From contig NC_015275.1 in the NCBI RefSeq assembly GCF_000178835.2, positions 4,245,001 through 4,309,000 on the forward strand: a stretch of DNA of 64,000 nucleotides, written 5' to 3'. Both the position numbers and the translations under genes were made by a program. The notes under the pieces were generated by a model. The model searched no databases and was not told where the DNA came from. It worked only from the letters and a program-made list of their open reading frames with translations. Source of the stretch: Cellulosilyticum lentocellum DSM 5427. Lineage in GTDB: Bacteria; Bacillota; Clostridia; Lachnospirales; Cellulosilyticaceae. Below, one piece after another: positions 10,021-19,013 of the stretch (its first letter is position 1; each line of letters begins with the position of its first letter).

Positions 10021-10947
10021 TTACACCACAATTTGAACCTTTCTAAGAGCTTCTTTAATAATACGCTCTACATGCTCTAATGATGCTTCATAGCCAGATT
10101 TAAGACGTATACGATGACCTATAATAGGCACAATCACTTTCTGAACATCATCTGGAATGACATAGTCCCTGCCGTTTAATAGAGCCCAAGCCTTTGCTCC
10201 TTTTATTAGTGCTAGACTTCCTCTAGGATTTATCCCTATTTTTATAGCTTCATGATTTGCAATAGCTTCTATTACATCCAATAAGTAATCCTTTAACTTT
10301 TCATTTACCAACACTTCTTTTGCTTGTTCTCTAAGATTTAATAAAGTCTGATTCGACATCACCGGCGCTAACTTACCCATAGGATCTTCATACTCATAGC
10401 GATTTAGAATCTCTCTCCAATCCCTTCTTACAGGATAGGTAATATAAAGTTTCATAAAAAACCTATCTAACTGCGCTTCTGGCAAAGGATAAGTTCCTTC
10501 ATTTTCTACAGCATTTTGCGTAGCAATAACCATAAAAGGTGATGGTAATCTTCTAGTTTCTCCTTCAATGGTTACTTGCCTTTCTTCCATGGCTTCTAAA
10601 AGGCTTGATTGTACTCTAGGAGAAGCTCTATTAATCTCATCTGCTAGTAAGAAATTGCATAGTGCAGCTCCTTCTTTGTAATCCATCTCACCTGTCATAC
10701 GATTATATAAATAATAGCCCGTTATATCAGAAGGAAGTACATCTGGGGTGAATTGCACCCTTTTAAATTCTCCATCTATGCTTTTGCTCAGCGCTAGAGC
10801 TAATTTCGTTTTTCCCACACCTGGCAGACCCTCCAATAAGACATGGCCTTCACTTAGCAAAGCTACTAATAAATATTCTAAGTTCTCTTTTTCCCCTATA
10901 ATCACTGATTCCATATTCTCTAACACTTTTTGTAAGGCTGTGTTCAT
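10021..10947 (-). CDS. MoxR-family AAA+ ATPase
   Basis: Chaperone-like AAA+ ATPase, 308 residues, normal for MoxR. Walker A GLPGVGKT (40-47), Walker B LLADEINRA (about 100-108), sensor ATQNAVENEGTYPLPEAQLDR and the C-terminal lid with NPRGSLALI are all intact. The first gene of the operon, its ATG follows a GGGGGAGAAT site. It is expected to act with the downstream DUF58 and transglutaminase proteins. Confidence 0.95.
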   Translation of the reverse strand: MNTALQKVLENMESVIIGEKENLEYLLVALLSEGHVLLEGLPGVGKTKLALALSKSIDGEFKRVQFTPDVLPSDITGYYLYNRMTGEMDYKEGAALCNFLLADEINRASPRVQSSLLEAMEERQVTIEGETRRLPSPFMVIATQNAVENEGTYPLPEAQLDRFFMKLYITYPVRRDWREILNRYEYEDPMGKLAPVMSNQTLLNLREQAKEVLVNEKLKDYLLDVIEAIANHEAIKIGINPRGSLALIKGAKAWALLNGRDYVIPDDVQKVIVPIIGHRIRLKSGYEASLEHVERIIKEALRKVQIVV

Positions 10948-11114
10948 TATTCTCCCCCTATACGCTATCCTGTTTGAAATTATATCGTAAATAATATTCT
11001 AACATATTAAAATTTTTAAATAAATATTTTCCTATACTTTTTATATTTTACTATCTATTGAAAGAAGAAGATTATTTTCTTATAATAGCTACATACTTTA
11101 ATGAGGTGATAACT

Positions 11115-12392
11115 GTGTTCACAAAAGAAACTAATGCTTATCTTGAATTATTGAGTACTTCTAGTACTCATTCAAATCTACATAGATTTAAAGAGCTCCT
11201 AGAAATATTAGGTAACCCTCAAGAAAAATTAAAATGTGTTCATCTAGCAGGCACTAATGGTAAAGGCTCTGTAGCTAGCTTGATCTCTGCTATCTTGCAA
11301 GAAGCAGGCTACAAAATAGGCCTTTATACTTCTCCCGACTTAGTTAGCGTCACTGAACGTATACGTATCGGAGACATTCTTATCTCAGAAAAAGACTTTG
11401 AAAGACTCCTTTTTCAAGTACGTGAAGCTGCTTCAAAGTTTCAAAATAAGTCTTTATTTACTTATTTTGAAGTTCTTACAGCCATCGCCTTTCTTTATTA
11501 TAAAGAAAACAACTGTGATGTGGTGGTTCTTGAAACAGGTTTAGGCGGGAGACATGATGCAACTAATATTATTACAGCTCCTCTCTGCGCCGTCCTCACT
11601 ACTATCTCTTATGATCATGTTCAAAGGTTAGGAAGTACCTTAAAAGAAATAGCTTACGAAAAAGCTGGTATTATCAAACCTTCTATTCCTACTATTAGTT
11701 ATCCTCAAGAACCAGAGGTTTTAGACGTCATCACCTCTACCTGCCAAATGCAAAATGCCCCTCTTTACTTCTGCGATTTAAAAGAACTTACTTTTATTAA
11801 TAATACCTTAGAGGGACAGGTCTTTAATTACAAGAACTATCAAAAACTCTCTATTCAATTATTAGGTAAGCATCAATGCTACAATGCTGCTCTTGCCATA
11901 GAAGTGATAGAGGTCCTTCTATATTTAGGCTTTACTATAAGATCTGAAGCTATTTATAAAGGTTTAGCCAAAGCCAACTGGCCTGGTCGTTTGGATATTA
12001 TCCATCATAAACCTCTTTTCCTTATAGATGGCGCTCATAACGTTCAGGGTGCTCTGGCACTGAGAGATGCTATTACTTACTACTTTAAAGGTAAGAAAAT
12101 CATTTATTTATTTGGAAGCTTAAAAGATAAGGACTATCATCAAGTCCTAGAACTTACTATGCCCCTAGGTCAGATTGCTATTTTAGTTACACCACCTAGC
12201 ACTAGAGCTATAAGGGCAGATTTACTGCAAAAGCAAATTCAGAATTACTGTCCTCAAGTATTTGCTGCAGCTACTCTTAAAGAAGGTACTGAGCTAGCCC
12301 TTTCTCTAGCTGATGAAGAAAGTGTTATTATTGCTTTTGGCTCTCTTTATTTTATAGGTGAACTCCCTAAGATTCTTGAAACTTGTCTTTAA
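11115..12392 (+). CDS. folC: Folylpolyglutamate synthase / dihydrofolate synthase
   Basis: Adds glutamate to folates (and to dihydropteroate if bifunctional), using ATP; a Mur-ligase-like cytosolic enzyme. The P-loop GTNGKGS lies at residues 46-52, GLGGRHDATN near 140, and the C-terminal segment DGAHNVQGALAL near 310. I place the start at GTG 11115, preceded by GAGGTGAT (11103-11110), giving 425 residues, the normal family size. The frame is open from a TTG at 11058, but that has no ribosome site and adds a non-homologous extension. It is divergent from the MoxR operon and monocistronic. Confidence 0.93.
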   Translation: MFTKETNAYLELLSTSSTHSNLHRFKELLEILGNPQEKLKCVHLAGTNGKGSVASLISAILQEAGYKIGLYTSPDLVSVTERIRIGDILISEKDFERLLFQVREAASKFQNKSLFTYFEVLTAIAFLYYKENNCDVVVLETGLGGRHDATNIITAPLCAVLTTISYDHVQRLGSTLKEIAYEKAGIIKPSIPTISYPQEPEVLDVITSTCQMQNAPLYFCDLKELTFINNTLEGQVFNYKNYQKLSIQLLGKHQCYNAALAIEVIEVLLYLGFTIRSEAIYKGLAKANWPGRLDIIHHKPLFLIDGAHNVQGALALRDAITYYFKGKKIIYLFGSLKDKDYHQVLELTMPLGQIAILVTPPSTRAIRADLLQKQIQNYCPQVFAAATLKEGTELALSLADEESVIIAFGSLYFIGELPKILETCL

Positions 12393-12497
12393 AACCATTC
12401 CTAGATACTGATTACTAAATTTCAATTGGCCTTAAAACTTCATTTAAAATAAGAACTCTGTCGTTATCATATTGATTAATTGGTTTCCAAATTAATA

Positions 12498-12545
12498 AAA
12501 ACACGTCTTCAGCTTACTTTAATAAGCTCTTTGAAGACGTGTTTT
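12498..12545. terminator. Bidirectional terminator between folC and DUF2871 gene
   Basis: AAAACACGTCTTC (12498-12510) pairs with GAAGACGTGTTTT (12533-12545), with an inner AGCTTA/TAAGCT stem. A/T tracts on both sides serve the convergent genes. Confidence 0.85.
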
Positions 12546-12550
12546 CCACA

Positions 12551-12955
12551 TTATTTTTCCGTTTTAATAGCCTTGCCTAAGAGCACCATAAGCCAAATTA
12601 AAGCAATAGCTAATAAAGTATGACTTAATCCAGCCATGTGATTTAAGCCTGCTATATCAAATCCTTTTACCTGTGCTACTCCTCTTGCTACCATAGTTGC
12701 TGTCATTGTTACTAATCCAACTTGATAAGTAACAAACCACGCTTTCACACTTCTAAGTTGTGATAACTGAAAGCTCTTATCTAGGAGTAAAATAACTAAG
12801 AAAAAGATAAAACCTAGTACTAACAGATGTGTATGCACACCACTTAATACTGTTTCTCCTGTAAAGTTAGACATCTTAGTTAGTTCTCTATAAAATATAC
12901 CTGCTATAAGACCCAAAATCAAATAGGTAAATGACGCATAAAAATATTTTTTCAT
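12551..12955 (-). CDS. DUF2871-family four-helix membrane protein
   Basis: Small integral membrane protein of 134 residues with four hydrophobic segments (about 6-24, 38-57, 72-92, 105-126). Conserved polar residues lie in or near helices: FYREL, SGVHTHLLVLG and NHMAGLSHTLLA. These histidines resemble the DUF2871 family, whose function is unknown. Start ATG is preceded by AAGGGGGGCTTAAG. It stands alone and shares a terminator with folC. Confidence 0.75.
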   Translation of the reverse strand: MKKYFYASFTYLILGLIAGIFYRELTKMSNFTGETVLSGVHTHLLVLGFIFFLVILLLDKSFQLSQLRSVKAWFVTYQVGLVTMTATMVARGVAQVKGFDIAGLNHMAGLSHTLLAIALIWLMVLLGKAIKTEK

Positions 12956-13223
12956 CTTAAGCCCCCCTTAATGAAAAATAACATCAGTTATATTTGTTTT
13001 CAGTTAATTACATTTTTAATAATAATTATCTTTTAAACATCATTAGTATATCAGATATTACTTTATATTGCTACTAGTATATGAAAGAAACTTTATAACA
13101 TTTAAATATTAAGATAAAAAGCCAAGAGATTGGTGAATCCCCTTGAAATAGAGTGAATTTTTTAGCAGAAAAGAATATAATAGGAAAGTGTTTTCACATT
13201 TTAATACTGACATAAGGAGTTTG

Positions 13224-14579
13224 ATGATGATGAAGGATATGACAGAAGGGACACCTTCAAAGGTGTTACTAGGTTTTGCTTTCCCTATGATGCTTAGTGG
13301 TATGTTTCAACAATTTTATAATATTGCAGATAGTGTCATCGCTGGACAATTTGCTGGTTCTAATGCTGTTGCTGCCGTAGGAGCATCTTATCCTATTACA
13401 ATGTTATTCATTGCTATTGCTACAGGAAGTGGTGTTGGTTGCAGTGTTATTGTTTCCAATTTTTTTGGTGCCAAGGACTATGCCAAACTCAAAACGACTA
13501 TTACTACTTCCATTATTACAATTATTATTTTAAGTTTAGGCCTTACCCTATTAGGTACTATCATTTGTAATCCCTTGATGCATTTAATGAACACTCCTCC
13601 AGATATTTTTGGAGATAGTGCTCTCTATCTTCGCATTTACATATGGGGGCTTATTTTTCTCTTTGTTTACAATATTACTACCTCTATTTTTAATGGTTTA
13701 GGTGATTCGAAAACACCTCTCTATTTTCTTATTTTTTCTTCTTTGTTTAATGTAGTTTTAGACTATGTATTTGTGGCTCATTTCGGCTTAGGTGTGGCTG
13801 GCGTAGCTTGGGCTACTTTTATCGCTCAAGGTATTTCTTCTATCTTATCTATTAGCTGCTTGATAGGACGCATCAAAAAGCTTAAGACTACTAAACACTA
13901 TGAGTATTTCAGTTGGTCTATATTAGGACATATTAGCCATATTGCCATCCCTAGTATTCTTCAACAATCCATTGTTTCCATCGGACAGCTACTAGTCCAA
14001 GCTTTAGTTAACTCTTATGGTACAACTGTACTTTACGGTTACTCAGCAGCTATCAAAATTGATTCGTTCTTTAAGATTGTTATTATTAGTATGGGAAATG
14101 CAGTTTCAAACTTCACGGCTCAAAACCTAGGCGGTCAAAAGCCTGAACGTGTTAAAAAGGGATATACTTCTTCCTTGCTCGTTATGCTCACTTACTGCAT
14201 TGTAACTTTCATCATCTGTCTCGTATTCAGTCCTACTCTCATCGGCATTTTCCTTGATAGCAAAACCGATCCCACACTTATTAAGGATGTTATCAGTATT
14301 GGTACTTCTTATATGATCATTGTATCTGCCGGTTACTTTGCCTGCGCTGTACTTCTAGTTAACAACGGTATACTTCGTGGCTCAGCTTATATGCTTGGTT
14401 TTACAACTGCTACTCTTACAGACTTATTTGTTCGTGTAGGTGCAGCTTACATACTAGCACATTGGTTTGGCTATAGCGCCATCTGGTACTCTATCCCTCT
14501 TGGATGGGGTATAGGTACTCTAGTATCCTTTGGCTTTTGTTTTAAAAATATGCGTAAATTATCATTGCACTCTTCTTAA
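13224..14579 (+). CDS. MATE-family multidrug/Na+ antiporter
   Basis: Integral membrane efflux protein with about 12 transmembrane helices in two MatE repeats. The sequence begins MxxMTEGTPSKVLLGFAFPM, typical of the DinF/NorM-like clade in Firmicutes, and continues with MFQQFYNIADSVIAGQFAG. An AAGGAG at 13214-13219 points to one of three consecutive ATGs (13224, 13227, 13230); 13227 has the best spacing. The open frame from GTG 13188 lacks a ribosome site. About 451 residues. Substrate unknown. The second MATE in the window (37249) is only distantly similar. Confidence 0.9.
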   Translation: MMMKDMTEGTPSKVLLGFAFPMMLSGMFQQFYNIADSVIAGQFAGSNAVAAVGASYPITMLFIAIATGSGVGCSVIVSNFFGAKDYAKLKTTITTSIITIIILSLGLTLLGTIICNPLMHLMNTPPDIFGDSALYLRIYIWGLIFLFVYNITTSIFNGLGDSKTPLYFLIFSSLFNVVLDYVFVAHFGLGVAGVAWATFIAQGISSILSISCLIGRIKKLKTTKHYEYFSWSILGHISHIAIPSILQQSIVSIGQLLVQALVNSYGTTVLYGYSAAIKIDSFFKIVIISMGNAVSNFTAQNLGGQKPERVKKGYTSSLLVMLTYCIVTFIICLVFSPTLIGIFLDSKTDPTLIKDVISIGTSYMIIVSAGYFACAVLLVNNGILRGSAYMLGFTTATLTDLFVRVGAAYILAHWFGYSAIWYSIPLGWGIGTLVSFGFCFKNMRKLSLHSS

Positions 14580-14602
14580 AAACATTAATTTTATGTAGTG
14601 AT

Positions 14603-14660
14603 ACACAAATCGAAATTTGCCTTGGACTTTACGTGCTATTTGGGCGGAACTGAGAGAGGG
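14603..14660 (+). repeat. Partial copy of the dispersed inverted-repeat element (A-end)
   Basis: The stretch AAATTTGCCTTGGACTTTA followed by AACTGAGAGAGGGTGGCT resembles the left arm of the element at 43351 (AAATTTGTCTTGGCGTTTA). It also shares the exact 18-mer ACTGAGAGAGGGTGGCTA minus its last base with 29690-29706. No matching right arm is seen here; it runs directly into the surface-protein stub. Confidence 0.5.
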
Positions 14661-14851
14661 TGGCTGAAAATACTCAATTAACTGGCTCTATTAATGAAGA
14701 AAAAAATACCGGTACAGTCAAATTAACATTAGATGCCACTAGTAAATGGACTTTAACTGGAGATTCTTATCTCAGTGAGTTCAATGGAGATTTAGCTAAC
14801 ATCACTACAAATGGCTATAAACTCTATGTTAATGGCAAACTAGCTAAATAA
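14660..14851 (+). pseudogene. 3' stub of a beta-helix surface protein gene
   Basis: A 63-codon open frame with no ribosome site begins inside the repeat sequence at a GTG. Its product (VKLTLDATSKWTLTGDSYLS, then a segment ending GYKLYVNGKLAK) looks like the extreme C-terminus of large secreted repeat proteins of Clostridia that end in TLYVNG-like strands. A stop lies in frame just upstream (14651) and no upstream coding is found. I read it as the remaining 3' end of a gene lost by insertion or recombination at the repeat. It still has its terminator (14850-14905). Confidence 0.55.
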
Positions 14852-14905
14852 AAAGTAAAAGAACATCAGATGTGTACCATGCCACTTGATGTTCTTTTAC
14901 TTTTT
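14850..14905. terminator. Strong 19-bp terminator hairpin
   Basis: AAAAAGTAAAAGAACATCA (14850-14868) pairs perfectly with 14887-14905, with T-rich flanks on both strands. It serves the surface-protein stub and the Dabb gene. Confidence 0.85.
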
Positions 14906-14954
14906 CTATTAAAACAAATAACGGATAGTACCTGTTAGGGAATAAAAATACCTT

Positions 14955-15263
14955 TTACTCACTCTCCATTTGGAAATCTATACATTTTCGATTACATAAA
15001 ATAGACCTTCCAAACTGACTTATCCTTTGATGCTCCTTATGGGTCTGGTAAGAAGCCAAAGCTTCCTCAGATTCAAATTCACTAATTAATATAAAATCAA
15101 AATCTCCTGTTTTTAGGGGCTCAGTAACTACCTTCATTGAGATTATTCCTGGAATAAGTAATTTTAACCCCTCTAATTCCTGCTTAATCTTTTCTGCATT
15201 TACATGCTTGTCCGCGTTAGAAAGACCCTCTATAAAATTCCACGCAACAATATGCTTAATCAT
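14955..15263 (-). CDS. Dabb (stress-responsive A/B barrel) domain protein
   Basis: Small dimeric alpha/beta-barrel protein of about 102 residues, with no assigned substrate. It starts MIKHIVAWNF and has the family features KIKQELEGLKLLIPGI, DFILISEFESEEALASYQ and HQRISQFGRS. I prefer ATG 15263: AGGAG lies 8 bases upstream and it gives the canonical MIKHIV start, whereas ATG 15272 abuts the AGGAG. Monocistronic; members often occur near metabolic or stress genes, which the context does not narrow. Confidence 0.82.
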   Translation of the reverse strand: MIKHIVAWNFIEGLSNADKHVNAEKIKQELEGLKLLIPGIISMKVVTEPLKTGDFDFILISEFESEEALASYQTHKEHQRISQFGRSILCNRKCIDFQMESE

Positions 15264-15328
15264 AACCCTCATCTCCTACATTTAAAATATAATTATCAAA
15301 AATACAACTTATTGAGCAAGTTGTTATT

Positions 15329-15375
15329 AAAAGTAACCCTCTCTGTTATTGTGATAAAAAATAGAGGTAACTTTT
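15329..15375 (-). terminator. Terminator of the biosynthetic cluster
   Basis: The stem formed by 15329-15342 and 15363-15375 (AAAAGT/ACTTTT ends) overlaps the stop of the phosphopantetheinyl transferase gene. A second small hairpin (ACAACTT/AAGTTGT) follows downstream on the minus strand. Confidence 0.6.
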
Positions 15376-16066
15376 AGTTATGTAGCTTATCTAATTTTGT
15401 ATAAATAGTTTCTAAAGACATGTATGTTGTAGATGCCATTTCACTATCTTCTGTACATACCGCTAATTTATGTTCCTCATCTATATTGATCATGTGTAGC
15501 ATAACGGCGTTTGTTTCTTGTGTTCTTATAAAGGCATGTTCCTTTTCGTAAATTAATTGAAAAGAGTTTATTGGTATGGCTAGTCCCCTTCCTTTATACT
15601 TAATATAGCTTTCTTTTAAGGTCCATAATGTATAAAATGCCTCTCTTTGTTGACGTCCTTTTAGTTTTGCAATAGATAGATACTCTTCTTTTAAAAAAAA
15701 TCTTCTAGCAATGTCTAAATCAGCTGCTTCTATTTGCTGTATATCCACACCAATTTCCTTATTACTCCATGCACATACCACCCACTTTCCTGAATGCGAA
15801 ATATTAAAAAATTGATTTGTACTATTGCTTAAGTAGGGTTTTCCATACTCATTGTATTCAAGATGTACTTCTTCTTTTTTAAGATGTAACTTCGTACAAA
15901 CTAAATAGTTTACTAAAACACCTGCATATAAGCTCCTTTTAGCATCTGCTTCGAATTTATATCTATTAACTCTTGCTTTTCTTTCGTTCGAAACATAATT
16001 AAATAACTGTTGATATAAATCGTTACTTATTGGTTCATTAATATCTACCATATAAATTTCTGCCAT
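15374..16066 (-). CDS. Sfp-type 4'-phosphopantetheinyl transferase
   Basis: Transfers the phosphopantetheine arm of CoA to a serine of carrier proteins, activating them. 230 residues, the usual Sfp size. Visible motifs are FNISHSGKWVVCAW (about 87-100), GVDIQ (106-110, magnesium-binding Asp108) and LWTLKESYIKYKGRG (148-161) with the catalytic Glu/Lys pair. It is the last gene of the minus-strand cluster and would load the two NRPS carrier domains and the free carrier protein encoded upstream. Start ATG has AAGGGAATC upstream. Confidence 0.93.
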   Translation of the reverse strand: MAEIYMVDINEPISNDLYQQLFNYVSNERKARVNRYKFEADAKRSLYAGVLVNYLVCTKLHLKKEEVHLEYNEYGKPYLSNSTNQFFNISHSGKWVVCAWSNKEIGVDIQQIEAADLDIARRFFLKEEYLSIAKLKGRQQREAFYTLWTLKESYIKYKGRGLAIPINSFQLIYEKEHAFIRTQETNAVMLHMINIDEEHKLAVCTEDSEMASTTYMSLETIYTKLDKLHN

Positions 16067-16096
16067 AATTAGATTCCCTTACGAAATAGCAACAGC

Positions 16097-17185
16097 TCAA
16101 TTGCTACATCCTATAAATTCTGTGTTTTCTAGTAACTCATTTAATACGTCTTCTACCTCTAAGATTTCTTTTAAAATAGAGCTATATGTACTATCAAATC
16201 TTTCTTTTCCTCTTATCTTGTTTTTTTCAATTAAGTTCTTGCACTTCACCCATAATTTTTCTGACTTCTTTAGTGCTTCAAATAATCTTTCATCTACACC
16301 CATAACCTTTTCTTGTTTCACTAATAGCTGCAGGCCTAGTGCTAATAGTCTTCGTTTCTTGTCTAATATTGAAAATAGCCAAGGTAAAAAGCCTAGTAGA
16401 TTAACAGATTCACCTTCCACTCCTGCATTTAAATCAATGCCTTCACCTTCGCTTAGCTCCATTAATTTACAGATAGCTGCTCTTCCTGTGTACTGGACAT
16501 TCCCTGTTTCTAATGTTTCTTCCGGCTTTGAATAACTCTTGATAGACTCTTCGATAGTAGCTTTAACTCTAGTTTGGAGCAAGTCCTCTTGGTCCCAGTT
16601 GAAACTTATGGTATGACATCTTAAATAATGCTTAAATATCTCATTCATTTTATCCTTAGCCATTACCCCAATATCTTTTCTTCCTTTATAAGGAATAAAA
16701 TAATCATAATTAATTTGTGCAAAAGGATCTTCTAAGTAATAATAATTTTCTTCGTCGTAATGTAAGATAAGAAATACATGACCTGGTTCAAATTCTTCAA
16801 TATTATATCCCAGAGTATAGTTAATACTAAAGTCCAATAATTCTGTTATAGTATGTACAATGACAGCTTCCCCAGAATCTAGTAAGCTTTGTAGCAAAGG
16901 AATTGCTGCTTCATTTTCCTCTTTATAATCATTCACTATGTAGTTATATTGCATTTCTTCTATAGAATTGGTGAATATTTCTTTGATCTTGTTTTTTTCA
17001 TTTAATATGATGAACAAGGATAAATCATCGATTAAAGAATAAATTAGCTCATCCGCTCTGTTCGTTTGATTCTTGGCAATTTCATAAGCACATGTTAGTA
17101 AACAATAATAGCTCATATCATAAAACATATCTTTCTTGCCTTCTTTATCGAAGTAATATTCCTTCTCTAATAGTTCCTTTGACAT
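16097..17185 (-). CDS. Putative BtrH-like acyl/peptidyl transferase or papain-like hydrolase
   Basis: 362-residue cytosolic protein of uncertain family. The N-terminal ~200 residues have a pattern seen in BtrH-like/peptidase-fold proteins: an aromatic-rich YDMSYYCLLTCAYEI segment with candidate nucleophile cysteines, SGEAVIVHTITELLDF, and EPGHVFLILHYDEENYYYLED with a conserved-looking His. The last ~340 residues of the neighbouring NRPS show the same order of features (ENIDRGYYVILHLDEYDL, then HFVHSSLIYGYD). The rest is helical. ATG 17185 follows AGGGGGGATACG; the TTG at 17203 has no site. BtrH of butirosin synthesis moves an acyl chain from a carrier protein to an amine; a similar release or transfer role is inference. 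Confidence 0.45.
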   Translation of the reverse strand: MSKELLEKEYYFDKEGKKDMFYDMSYYCLLTCAYEIAKNQTNRADELIYSLIDDLSLFIILNEKNKIKEIFTNSIEEMQYNYIVNDYKEENEAAIPLLQSLLDSGEAVIVHTITELLDFSINYTLGYNIEEFEPGHVFLILHYDEENYYYLEDPFAQINYDYFIPYKGRKDIGVMAKDKMNEIFKHYLRCHTISFNWDQEDLLQTRVKATIEESIKSYSKPEETLETGNVQYTGRAAICKLMELSEGEGIDLNAGVEGESVNLLGFLPWLFSILDKKRRLLALGLQLLVKQEKVMGVDERLFEALKKSEKLWVKCKNLIEKNKIRGKERFDSTYSSILKEILEVEDVLNELLENTEFIGCSN

Positions 17186-17224
17186 CGTATCCCCCCTATT
17201 CAAAGCATTGTTTTTCTAGACTTA

Positions 17225-17473
17225 TTACTGATTTCTTCGTATAATTTCTTCTATTTTTAAACAAAGGCTATTAAAACTCATATCATCTTCAATATCTAAG
17301 TCGTCATCCTCCACTTGGATTTCAAACTCATCTTCAATTAATGTTATCAACTTTATAAAGCTGATAGAGGTGATTATTAAATCGTATTTTAATAGACTCT
17401 CATCTAGGATGTTTCTCTGCTGGGTTTCTGTAACGCTTGCTACTATCTCTCTTAATCTATCTCTAACTTCCAT
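17225..17473 (-). CDS. Free acyl/peptidyl carrier protein
   Basis: 82-residue acidic four-helix carrier protein. The attachment motif is ITSISFIKL with predicted phosphopantetheine serine Ser36, in place of the more usual DSL. Helix II (SFIKLITLIEDEFEIQV) is normal. It lies 2 bases after the acyl ligase stop, has an AAGGAG site, and is followed by the putative transferase gene. The likely roles are to receive an acyl or aminoacyl group from that ligase and to be primed by the cluster's Sfp-type enzyme. Confidence 0.82.
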   Translation of the reverse strand: MEVRDRLREIVASVTETQQRNILDESLLKYDLIITSISFIKLITLIEDEFEIQVEDDDLDIEDDMSFNSLCLKIEEIIRRNQ

Positions 17474-17475
17474 TT

Positions 17476-18915
17476 TTATCTCCTTTTTATTTTATTAGAT
17501 GCTGTTTTTTCTATACTATCTACACAATAGAACTTTTTTGGTGTCTTGTAACTAGCTAGTACTCCCTTGCAATAGTCTAATAAAACTTGTAAATCAAATA
17601 CTTTACCTGGTGCGATTACTACTTCGGCTACTACTATTTCTCCAACACTTTTACTTACTTCTGCATAAACCTTTATTTCGCTAATCATTTCGTGCTTCTG
17701 AATAATAAATTCTACTTCTTCTGGGAAGATATTACGTCCTCCTGAAATAATAACGTTCTTCTTTCTACCTTTAATCCAAACATAGCCTTCTTCATCCATT
17801 TCTCCTATGTCTCCTGTACGGAACCAACCGTCTTCTGACAACGCGCCTTCTCTACCATAGTACCCTAACATAATATACGGACTTTTAATGATGATTTCAC
17901 CTGGCACATTATTAGGTAAGCTCTTGCCTTGATCATCCACTATCTTAATTTGTACATTTTTAAATGCTTTTCCTACCGACTCTCCTTTATGATCCCAATC
18001 ATCATATTTCTTATGACATATAGCTGCTGCTTCTGACATTCCATATAATTGCAGCATCTTAGTTGGTTGTATTTTTTCCTTAATTAGGTTAAAGGTCTCT
18101 TCATCGATTTTCTCTCCACCTATGAGCACACATTCTAATGAAGCGATTTGATGTCTCATTGGATCATAGGAAGTTGCAATTGACTTTAGTAAAGAAGGTA
18201 CCATAGCACAACTTGTAACTTTTTCTGTGTCTACTATATTAAAAAATTTATTAATACGAATTTTTCCATCATACATAATACTGGTTAACCCAATACAAAT
18301 ATTGAATAGTAATTGTTGCACATTTATAAATGCAGCACATAGTGGTACTATAATAAGTGATATGTCTTCCTCTGTCATAGGGATATACTCTCTAAAAGCA
18401 ACTATACTCTCAGCAAGATGATTATGACTATGCATTACTAGCTTAGAGTCACCAGTGGTACCTGATGTTGGGAAAATAATAGCTCCTTGATTTCCATCGC
18501 CTTGATTTTCAAGGACTATTTCTGATGGCATAGTAGATATCTCAAGTGGCAATTCATCGATGTAGATAATGTGCATCTGCTTTTCTAAATTCTGAAACTT
18601 TTCCCTGTACTCACTTAGTGTCACTATAGCTTGTGTCTGGCTTTCTGTCATAATATCTAATACTTCATTCTCTGTTAATTGTGTATTAAAGGATACAATG
18701 ATTTTCCCTGCATATAAAATTCCATAGTAACCTATAACATAATTAATAGAATTAGGTATAAATAAGCCTATTAACTCCGAAGTTTCTTGGGTTAGAATTT
18801 CTGAAAGTGCATAACACTTTTGATTAAGATGACGGTATGTTATTGCTTGTTCCTTATATTTTACAGCTATACGATCACTGTACTGATGCTTTAACAAGTA
18901 CTCTGATAAATTCAT
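17476..18915 (-). CDS. AMP-forming acyl/amino acid ligase (ANL superfamily)
   Basis: Adenylates a carboxylic acid and passes it to CoA or, more likely here, to the adjacent carrier protein. The A3 core FPTSGTTGDSKLVMHSHNHL is near residues 148-165, the aromatic/Thr motif QLYGMSEAA near 295, GWFRTGDIGEMDEEGYVWIKG near 370, and the hinge and C-terminal lysine SNKIKRR at the very end. 479 residues is slightly short because the C-terminus stops right after the catalytic Lys. It shows fatty/aryl acid ligase character rather than an NRPS A domain. It lies 98 bases after the glycosyltransferase stop, with no terminator between. Confidence 0.85.
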   Translation of the reverse strand: MNLSEYLLKHQYSDRIAVKYKEQAITYRHLNQKCYALSEILTQETSELIGLFIPNSINYVIGYYGILYAGKIIVSFNTQLTENEVLDIMTESQTQAIVTLSEYREKFQNLEKQMHIIYIDELPLEISTMPSEIVLENQGDGNQGAIIFPTSGTTGDSKLVMHSHNHLAESIVAFREYIPMTEEDISLIIVPLCAAFINVQQLLFNICIGLTSIMYDGKIRINKFFNIVDTEKVTSCAMVPSLLKSIATSYDPMRHQIASLECVLIGGEKIDEETFNLIKEKIQPTKMLQLYGMSEAAAICHKKYDDWDHKGESVGKAFKNVQIKIVDDQGKSLPNNVPGEIIIKSPYIMLGYYGREGALSEDGWFRTGDIGEMDEEGYVWIKGRKKNVIISGGRNIFPEEVEFIIQKHEMISEIKVYAEVSKSVGEIVVAEVVIAPGKVFDLQVLLDYCKGVLASYKTPKKFYCVDSIEKTASNKIKRR

Positions 18916-19013
18916 ACTTTATTCCTCTTTTCTATTTGTTATATTGTTTATAATTTTTTAGTTTTGTTGTTAAATTTATATCTTTTAGTACCGCTAGGCT
19001 CACTCTTTATGCT

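Noticed and set aside
11058-11114. TTG-started extension of folC
   Set aside because: No ribosome site and non-homologous residues; GTG 11115 behind GAGGTGAT gives the standard start.
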